NCBI GenBank assembly: GCA_005239945.1
Contig: SBAY01000197.1
Coordinates: forward strand, 1-10,452
Direction: 5' to 3'
Source of the DNA: Nitrospira sp.
GTDB lineage: Bacteria; UBA9089; CG2-30-40-21; SBAY01
Length of the DNA stretch: 10,452 nucleotides
Each line of letters opens with the position of its first letter. The stretch's first letter is position 1. Position numbers and translations under genes: made by a program. Below are positions 7,601-10,452 of this stretch, piece after piece. The notes under the pieces are model-generated. The model ran no database searches. It had not been told where the DNA came from and worked only from the letters and a program-made list of their open reading frames with translations.

Positions 7601-7782
7601 CTCTCCTCAGGCAGGCAGTCTTTGACGATCTGGTTAAGAGTCGCCATAGTTTTAACCTGCTGTTCACTCTTGAGTTTAGAGTAACCAACAATATCCATAA
7701 AAAGCACATGGGCAGTTCTAAGTTGTTCTGTCTGGATAATATTTACATCCTTGCTATTGGTAATATTTACATTCTGCTGCAT
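4699..7782 (-). CDS. Cyclase-CHAT protease-NB-ARC-TPR STAND protein
   Basis: This 1027-residue protein has four modules after an N-terminal tag (1-18, MQQNVNITNSKDVNIIQT). Residues 22-185 are a class III nucleotidyl cyclase domain: metal-site Asp30 (FMDIVGYS) and Asp69 (PTGDG), and transition-state Asn127 and Arg131 (GGGINLAQR). The usual base-specifying Lys before the second Asp appears to be Leu65, so activity or substrate is uncertain. Residues 203-375 are a CHAT caspase-like protease with the dyad His273 (HFSGHGGEG) and Cys315 (LSACHS). Residues 430-740 are an NB-ARC ATPase: FVGRE 432-436, Walker A GLGGIGKT 456-463, Walker B LFVLD 526-530, VTSRE 561-565. Residues 805-1027 are TPRs. By family logic, ligand binding by the TPRs drives ATP-dependent assembly and activates the protease and perhaps the cyclase. 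The ATG follows AAAGGA with a spacer of about 10-11 bases. All hallmark motifs except the cyclase Lys are present, and the gene appears intact. It is probably cytoplasmic; I see no membrane segment. Confidence 0.93.
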   Translation of the reverse strand: MQQNVNITNSKDVNIIQTEQLRTAHVLFMDIVGYSKLKSEQQVKTMATLNQIVKDCLPEERRLMLPTGDGMVIVFLTNPESPLLTAQKIAPKVKEAKIPLRMGMHTGPVYLIEDIKQQENIVGGGINLAQRVMDCGDEGHILASEEVARALSGVKEEYERLFHYLGKFEVKHGVKIEIYNVYGEGFGNPEPAQKKPESDLTIPRILVLFSSPLVDTKGKPLTRLDFESEKGEILSYLQKSKVRFQIRFTPATTEWFQKHILAEDFDILHFSGHGGEGYLVFEDNLAQAHQLDQEQICRLLQSSATPVKLVFLSACHSASVAEGFIKTGIRHVVAIERSKPILDWSAKVFTRNFYLALAVGKTVEEAYQAGLIAVNTDPMIGEKARVEEKKFRLLPDDVSHKERIFTNLPAGKIDDISDKLPPSNIGEQVKPFVGRERLMQRTITALFNNRLVSLIGLGGIGKTATAREIARWYRQRNHFSSGIYLIDLDAVESVELMRRRVADAIELGAVEKDEDVAAALASGEYLFVLDNLETVLRKNRLGVRQLLQTLLEKAPSLRLLVTSRELIGGMGEKKIEVPRLSPPEAEELLFTLAKKVCDIRQLESSSSISRLLELLDSYPLAMVLAVPRLESLNIEELVERLEKGLGDVYSDPLLTEEEKTKLTSVFVSLELSYQWLKETDGDSVRLFPLLSLFPGGVSGQALTKIIGQWWKDGVEKLRHNSLVEHRDDWYYLPVPLRRYAQRLLPEEALSQYAPAALKYYHGRVSTLSKGLGEELSMVRQLAISQELPNIYAFMDWGVEKEGLETDSQCYTAAIASTLGFYYQFSGQYQEGIRRAEQGIQASRRTGEISGEANCLQALGDLCLRTADLEGAQRNYDAALPKYREIGDRLGEANCLKSLGDLYLRTADLEGAQRNYDAALPKYREIGERLGEANCLRSQTKLLGLSGHLEQAFQLFEIAMGFYKQTDDLYSQALTLMDRAPFWNIVGETEKALSELETARQIFLKIGLPQAVDYVKERILELKSGQDK
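4981..5220 (-). repeat. Tandem 120-bp TPR-coding repeat
   Basis: 4981-5100 and 5101-5220 match at 116 of 120 positions, and a partial third copy starts at 5221 (GCAGTTGGCCTCGCC). Each unit encodes one 40-residue TPR period (LRTADLEGAQRNYDAALPKY; about residues 860-939 of the CHAT protein). Identity this high between adjacent repeats indicates recent expansion or ongoing conversion, and copy number could differ between strains. Confidence 0.95.
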
Positions 7783-7799
7783 CTCTTTTATTTTCCTTT
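7753..7799 (-). repeat. 47-bp start-region repeat, CHAT copy
   Basis: This is the partner of 2115-2161: 45 of 47 positions are identical across the Shine-Dalgarno, start codon and first ten codons. Beyond the shared block the next eight codons repeat the first half at lower similarity; the 12-mer ATGTAAATATTA occurs twice, 24 bp apart, giving the two-fold V-N-I pattern of the encoded tag. Confidence 0.9.
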
Positions 7800-7803
7800 G
7801 TAG

Positions 7804-7820
7804 GATGGGTAAAACCCATC
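7804..7820. repeat. Hairpin in the CHAT gene leader
   Basis: GATGGGT at 7804-7810 and ACCCATC at 7814-7820 form a perfect 7-bp stem with a 3-base loop, ending a few bases upstream of the AAAGGA ribosome-binding site of the CHAT gene. GATTGATGGG is repeated nearby on the coding strand. It may be a dispersed palindrome or affect translation initiation; sequence alone does not decide. Confidence 0.5.
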
Positions 7821-7919
7821 AATCAGAACCCCATCAATCCATTATTCCAACTCCATATAAACTATCTGCAAGGTGCGACCCTCAGCTTCCTCCCTTAATC
7901 GTCACCTTAATCGTCACCC

Positions 7920-7988
7920 TTACTTTATTAGGACATACTTAATTCCCCTGCCTTTTCCTTCTTTTACAAGGAATCCCTTTTGCGTCAT
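7920..7988 (-). pseudogene. Orphan winged-helix tail of the AlbA_2-type gene
   Basis: A 22-codon frame reads MTQ then KGFLVKEGKGRGIKYVL and ends at a TAA. The pattern hydrophobic-x-K-G-hydrophobic-x-x-x-G-x-G-R-G-x-x-Y-x-L resembles the C-terminal winged helix of long AlbA_2/AAA_4 (RecG-like) transcriptional regulators. It sits directly downstream of the truncated AlbA_2 frame in a different phase, so I read it as the other end of the same gene after an internal deletion. It is very short, so this rests on pattern alone. Confidence 0.45.
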
Positions 7989-7993
7989 ATCAC

Positions 7994-8305
7994 TCAATTC
8001 ACGGTAATTACTATTATACCTTTATCTTCCGATTCCTTCACCACTTCAATTTCAGGGTAAAGAGTGGGGTCAGTATGGGCAGAGATTTTATCGGCTATCT
8101 GTTTTACCGTCTTTCTGCCGATTATCACCTCGTTGATTTTGCCCTTATCCCCTACTCCAATGAGAACATGTCCTTCTTCAGGATTGGTATTAGCAAATGC
8201 AGACAGTGTGTGGATAACTCTATCTAATTCAGCAACAGATTGTTTGAACTCTAACCGCTGTCCTTCACCTTGAGCAATTAGTTTATGGAGTTGTTCTTTG
8301 GTCAT
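7994..8305 (-). CDS. Truncated AlbA_2 (Schlafen-like) DNA-binding domain protein
   Basis: The 103-residue product is nearly a complete AlbA_2 domain: GEGQRLEFKQS at 13-23, the helix IHTLSAFANT followed by EGHVLIGVGDKGKI, then PEIEVVKESEDKGIIVITV at the end. AlbA_2 domains bind nucleic acid and usually head proteins of several hundred residues with a C-terminal winged helix; Schlafen-type versions can be nucleases. Here a TGA ends the frame right after the last strand, and a likely winged-helix tail follows in another frame at 7920-7988, so the middle appears deleted. The ATG follows AGAGGA at 5 bases, a good site, so a small AlbA_2-only protein could still be made. It lies between the CHAT gene and a dispersed palindrome, on the same strand as its neighbours. 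I favour a degraded gene over a functional mini-protein. Confidence 0.75.
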   Translation of the reverse strand: MTKEQLHKLIAQGEGQRLEFKQSVAELDRVIHTLSAFANTNPEEGHVLIGVGDKGKINEVIIGRKTVKQIADKISAHTDPTLYPEIEVVKESEDKGIIVITVN

Positions 8306-8373
8306 AGCGTTCCTCTGATGTTAGATAATGAAGATTTATCTTTCACTCTTCACTCGCTAAGTTTTTTCTATTA

Positions 8374-8394
8374 GTTCAGGTTTGTAACCTGAAC
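8374..8394. repeat. Perfect 9-bp stem hairpin
   Basis: GTTCAGGTT at 8374-8382 and AACCTGAAC at 8386-8394 form a perfect stem with a TGT loop, upstream of the AlbA_2 start. A weaker GAACC/GGTTC hairpin follows near 8415-8429. Neither has a T-run on the transcribed strand. They are probably dispersed palindromes; the region 8306-8569 holds no gene, only these and the repeat at 8433-8522. Confidence 0.6.
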
Positions 8395-8432
8395 ATATCG
8401 TTTGACTTGGGAGAGAACCGTTTTGGTTCAAA

Positions 8433-8522
8433 GAAGGTGATTAAAATTAACCGCTAATGACCGCTAATGGACGCTAATAATTCCTTTTTACATTCGCGTC
8501 TATTCGCGTTTATTAGCGGTTA
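8433..8522. repeat. Palindromic dispersed repeat, copy 2
   Basis: It begins with GAAGGTGATTAAAATTAACC, and its first 28 bases are identical to the start of copy 3. Terminal arms TAACCGCTAAT (from 8448) and ATTAGCGGTTA (to 8522) are perfectly complementary over 11 bp. The left arm holds three tandem CGCTAAT units, the right arm two TTCGCG units. It lies downstream of the HEPN stop and could end transcription of the MNT/HEPN operon by its hairpin, although a clear U-run is missing. Confidence 0.85.
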
Positions 8523-8569
8523 CCCACCTCTTTCTAATTTTCTTTGTTTCTCACCAAGGCGCAAAGGCT

Positions 8570-9016
8570 CTAAGAAAGACTTCCTATCTCCTGCCCGAGA
8601 ATTTCTATGCTTTTACCAAGAAATTCCTCTGCCAATTTCAACAAGGTTTGGGCTCCTACCTCAGACCATTCATCGTAATAATCAGCATTTTCTCGTAATA
8701 TCTTTCCCTTCTTGAGTCCTTCAACCAGATGAGGAGGTAAAAGATTCTTCTCCACATAAAGGGCTTTTATAGCCACAATCAAACAGTGGTGGCTTCTTTC
8801 TCTGTAATCTTTGGCATAAAGCAATGCCCTGGCAGAATGAAACATTGAATAATAGGATTGGATGGTAGCCCACTTATAATCACCATCTTTGAGGCTTACC
8901 TTAGCTCGTTTAAGATCTGATTTTGCTGTCCCAATTTCTTTTTCTACTAAGGCTTTACCTCTGGAGAACTCTTTTATCTTCCCCTTTTTCAGGCAGCTTT
9001 CAAATTCAGAATTCAT
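8570..9016 (-). CDS. HEPN domain protein (probable toxin partner of MNT)
   Basis: The 148-residue helical protein fits the HEPN family: a charged N-terminus (FESCLKKGKIKEF), the long helix KWATIQSYYSMFHSARALLY at 48-67, and the R-x4-H signature Arg72...His77 (YRERSHH), followed by AIKALYVEKNLLP. HEPN proteins of this size paired with an MNT gene are typically RNase toxins. In the studied MntA-HepT type, the toxin is silenced by AMPylation of a Tyr two residues after the His (R-x4-H-x-Y). Here that position is Leu79, so control by that exact modification is not supported. The start overlaps the last 11 bases of the MNT gene, implying coupled translation; GGGAG seven bases upstream is the likely ribosome-binding site, because the adjacent AAAGG touches the ATG. 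The stop lies at the edge of a repeat-like stretch (8540-8575). Confidence 0.85.
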   Translation of the reverse strand: MNSEFESCLKKGKIKEFSRGKALVEKEIGTAKSDLKRAKVSLKDGDYKWATIQSYYSMFHSARALLYAKDYRERSHHCLIVAIKALYVEKNLLPPHLVEGLKKGKILRENADYYDEWSEVGAQTLLKLAEEFLGKSIEILGQEIGSLS

Positions 9017-9545
9017 CCTTTGACTCCCATAAAACTATACCTCTTTCTATCTCTTTATAAAAAGTAGGGTCTGTTGTCTCCATCTCCACATATTTTAATG
9101 GAGTCCTCATAGTTAATTGTATCCTTTTACCTATAGCCTGCTTTTCGAGCACTTTCTCAACCCCTTCAGGCATATTGGTAACCACAAATAAATCAATATC
9201 ACTATCCTTTGTATCCTCTCCCCTGCTTGTGCTTCCATAGAGAATTACCTTCTTGGCCTGATGCTTAACCTTTTTTATTAAGTTTGATAAAGATATAACC
9301 GTCTTTAAGACCTTCAACTGTTTGATCACAGGGGAGTTAAAAGCAAGAGAGTAAAGATAGAATTTACCCCTTTTCTCCCTTTTTATGAATTTGGTCTTAA
9401 CCAGATTTCTTAAGGCAAGATTTGTCCCTGCTTTGCTTACCTTTGTTGTTTTTTGAATCTCTCTTGACAGGTATTCCTTTCCGGGATTTTGCGCCAAAAA
9501 GTCCAGTATCTTTTGAGAGTTTGTAGCTATAAGTATATTCTTCAT
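9006..9545 (-). CDS. Winged-helix-MNT nucleotidyltransferase (probable antitoxin)
   Basis: The product has two domains. Residues about 8-70 form a winged helix-turn-helix (YLSREIQKTTKVSKAGTNLA, then KTKFIKREKRGKFYLYSL). Residues about 98-170 form a minimal nucleotidyltransferase with the full G-S-x10-D-x-D signature (GSTSRGEDTKDSDID). A third carboxylate is not obvious. Two in-frame ATGs exist at 9551 and 9545. AAAAGG touches the first but lies six bases from the second, so I choose 9545 (MKNILIATNS). The pair with the overlapping HEPN gene is an MNT/HEPN toxin-antitoxin arrangement in which the MNT protein neutralises the HEPN RNase. The added winged helix suggests direct autoregulation, and two 18-bp direct repeats in the promoter are candidate operators. 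Confidence 0.87.
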   Translation of the reverse strand: MKNILIATNSQKILDFLAQNPGKEYLSREIQKTTKVSKAGTNLALRNLVKTKFIKREKRGKFYLYSLAFNSPVIKQLKVLKTVISLSNLIKKVKHQAKKVILYGSTSRGEDTKDSDIDLFVVTNMPEGVEKVLEKQAIGKRIQLTMRTPLKYVEMETTDPTFYKEIERGIVLWESKDEF

Positions 9546-9555
9546 ATTCATCCTT

Positions 9556-9593
9556 TTGTCTAATATTTTAGCCCATTGTCTAATATTTTAGCC
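9556..9593 (-). promoter_or_regulatory. Twin 18-bp direct repeats, candidate operator
   Basis: GGCTAAAATATTAGACAA (coding strand) occurs twice exactly, at 9576-9593 and 9556-9573, with a 20-bp period. Each copy carries partial dyad symmetry (CTAA...TTAG). The upstream copy contains the promoter -10 box and the downstream copy fills the leader just before the ribosome-binding site. A repressor bound here would block transcription; the winged helix of the adjacent MNT protein is the obvious candidate, by inference. Confidence 0.65.
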
Positions 9594-9613
9594 AAATATA
9601 CATATTTTGTCAA
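9585..9613 (-). promoter_or_regulatory. Sigma-70-type promoter of the MNT/HEPN operon
   Basis: On the minus strand TTGACA (9613-9608) is a perfect -35 box, followed by a 17-base spacer and TAAAAT (9590-9585), a 5/6 match to TATAAT. It is the clearest promoter in the window. Transcription would begin near 9578, giving a leader of about 30 bases. Confidence 0.7.
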
Positions 9614-9678
9614 GAAATATTTTGCTACAAGCAGCAATTCTCATTATGGCAAAGATTGTGTAAAAAAGGGGAAAGGGA

Positions 9679-9758
9679 GAAGGTGATTAAAATTAACCGC
9701 TAATGAACGCTAATAATTCCCTTTTACATTTGCGTCTATTCGCATTTATTCGCGGTTA
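9679..9758. repeat. Palindromic dispersed repeat, copy 3
   Basis: It shares the exact 28-base start of copy 2, then AACCGCTAATGAACGCTAAT, and ends ATTCGCGGTTA at 9758; the terminal arms TAACCGC/GCGGTTA pair. It lies 11 bp past the ORF6N stop, upstream of the MNT promoter, in the same orientation as the other copies. It may serve as a 3' stabilising or terminating hairpin for the ORF6N transcript. Confidence 0.85.
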
Positions 9759-9769
9759 TATTTTCTCCT

Positions 9770-10309
9770 CTAATCCTTATAAAATCCGATTCGATGTTTT
9801 GGCTTCTCTGGTGGAGTCATCAGTTGGCGAATTGCCTCGAAAATTGCTTGTATCTGTGTATCGTGCCTTTCTGTTTTTCTCTCAAGTTCGTTTAACTTAT
9901 AGGCAAGTTCTTTATGGGTTGAAAGAATTTCCCTGAGTTTAACAAATGCCCGCATAATAGCAATATTGACCTGAATTGCTCTTTCGCTATTTAGAACAGT
10001 TGAAAGCATTGCTACCCCTTGTTCGGTAAAAGCGTAAGGTAAGTATCTCCTGCCACCCCTTTTTGAGGTCGCAATTTGCGACCTCAAACTTGAAATCACA
10101 ATCTGGGATTTCAAAATGTTAAACTCCTCATCGTTTAATTGAAACATAAAATCTTCAGGGAATCTTTTTATGTTTCTCCTAACCTGTTCATTTAATCGTT
10201 TCGTAGATACTCCATAAAGTTCCGCTAACTCACTATCCAGCATCACCTTCTGCCCTCGTATTAAATAAATCTTTTTCTCTATTGCTTCCTCTGGAATTAA
10301 TTCTTTCAT
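9770..10309 (-). CDS. ORF6N domain-containing protein
   Basis: The 179-residue protein begins with an ORF6N domain (about 9-97): KKIYLIRGQKVMLDSELAEL, YGVSTKRLNEQVRRN, RFPEDFMFQL, then RRYLPYAFTEQGVAMLS at 87-103. A helical stretch (about 104-165, ERAIQVNIAIMRAFVKLREI then KLNELERKTERH) looks like a coiled coil. ORF6N domains are DNA-binding modules of phage and phage-derived regulators related to KilA-N/antirepressor families, also common as single genes in bacterial chromosomes. Residues 66-83 carry a tandem doubling, LKSQIVIS then LRSQIATS, encoded by two palindromes. The ATG follows AAAGGAG at seven bases. The product is probably cytoplasmic and DNA-binding; its target is unknown. Confidence 0.92.
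   Translation of the reverse strand: MKELIPEEAIEKKIYLIRGQKVMLDSELAELYGVSTKRLNEQVRRNIKRFPEDFMFQLNDEEFNILKSQIVISSLRSQIATSKRGGRRYLPYAFTEQGVAMLSTVLNSERAIQVNIAIMRAFVKLREILSTHKELAYKLNELERKTERHDTQIQAIFEAIRQLMTPPEKPKHRIGFYKD
10062..10114. repeat. Two tandem coding palindromes in the ORF6N gene
   Basis: The first is a perfect palindrome with 13-bp arms (TTTGAGGTCGCAA at 10062-10074, TTGCGACCTCAAA at 10076-10088) around one base. The second (10090-10114) has TTGAAATC and GATTTCAA arms, 10 of 12 positions paired in the same register. They encode LRSQIATS and LKSQIVIS. The two differ at several positions where both arms changed together, so the symmetry is maintained. Confidence 0.85.
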
Positions 10310-10389
10310 AACTTAGCTCCTTTAACAAACTCCGGTAATGTTAAAAACTAACTACGGAGAACACAGCGCAGCAGAGCCGCAACCAAATC

Positions 10390-10405
10390 CCAACCTAACG
10401 GTTGG
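10390..10405. other. Small hairpin in the gene-free right end
   Basis: CCAACC at 10390-10395 and GGTTGG at 10400-10405 form a 6-bp stem with a TAAC loop. I see no supportable gene from 10310 to 10452; the CG-richer stretch 10366-10385 differs in composition from its surroundings and may be part of another dispersed repeat cut by the window edge. Confidence 0.4.
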
Positions 10406-10452
10406 AAAAGGAGGTTTATCGCTTTAACCACACCAAGGTATGTCTTTAAAAC

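Noticed and set aside
7826..7895. Possible promoter for the CHAT gene (TTGCAG ... AATAAT)
   Set aside because: Both boxes match weakly and the spacer is 19 bases; not enough to call.
7842..7905. Short minus-strand frame from a GTG encoding about 20 residues (TIKEEAEGRTLQIVYMELE)
   Set aside because: It reads a little like the end of a small toxin-family protein, but it is too short, has no start context and no partner. The tandem TTAATCGTCACC repeat beside it is noted only.
8448..8522. Dispersed repeat considered as an intrinsic terminator
   Set aside because: The stem is long and interrupted, and the minus-strand side is followed by AATTTTAATC instead of a clean U-run; function left open.
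10366..10405. Considered an integron attC-like site at the right end
   Set aside because: ACCTAAC fits one core consensus, but no properly spaced partner core and no cassette-like layout could be found.
10440..10452. Possible plus-strand gene start (ATG after CCAAGGT)
   Set aside because: The AAGG is almost touching the ATG, the AAGGAGG further up is about 25 bases away, and the window ends after four codons.

Overview
This is an AT-rich bacterial window in which every supportable gene reads on the minus strand. Shine-Dalgarno sequences of the AAAGGA/AAGGAGG type precede most starts. The gene set is accessory: STAND NTPases, a toxin-antitoxin-like pair and an ORF6N protein, with no housekeeping gene to fix taxonomy. 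Intergenic DNA is packed with short palindromic dispersed repeats, and some palindromes sit inside coding sequence. That habit is common in repeat-rich genomes of uncultivated bacteria, but no phylum can be named from this sequence.

Layout in the direction of transcription (right to left): 10452-10310, gene-free with one small hairpin. 10309-9770, an ORF6N-domain protein carrying two tandem coding palindromes. 9758-9679, dispersed repeat. 9613-9556, a strong promoter overlapping a pair of direct repeats. 9545-9006 and 9016-8570, a winged-helix-nucleotidyltransferase (MNT) gene overlapping a HEPN gene. 8522-8433, second copy of the dispersed repeat. 8305-7920, a decayed AlbA_2 (Schlafen-like) gene. 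7782-4699, a 1027-residue cyclase-CHAT protease-NB-ARC-TPR protein. 4645-4406, an orphan TPR tail. 4414-4269, a composite dispersed repeat. 4246-2477, a TPR/HEAT/SEC-C protein. 2463-2176, an inverted-repeat-bounded intergenic element. 2144-152, a NACHT-HEAT NTPase split by a one-base shift at a run of nine A. 93-10, a hairpin repeat.

The core of interest is the pair of STAND proteins. The NACHT protein and the CHAT protein have unrelated architectures but begin with nearly the same 18-residue peptide (M-x-QNVNITNS-x-x-V-x-x-IQ). The DNA around the two starts, including the ribosome-binding site, is 45/47 identical. I infer that the peptide is a homotypic interaction tag, perhaps amyloid-like, that could couple a NACHT sensor to a CHAT protease/cyclase effector in an immune or cell-death response. 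The SEC-C protein lies between them and may be a partner. The MNT/HEPN pair, ORF6N gene and AlbA_2 remnant fit a defence or mobile-element island. Several genes are frameshifted, truncated or left as tails, which points to rapid turnover.
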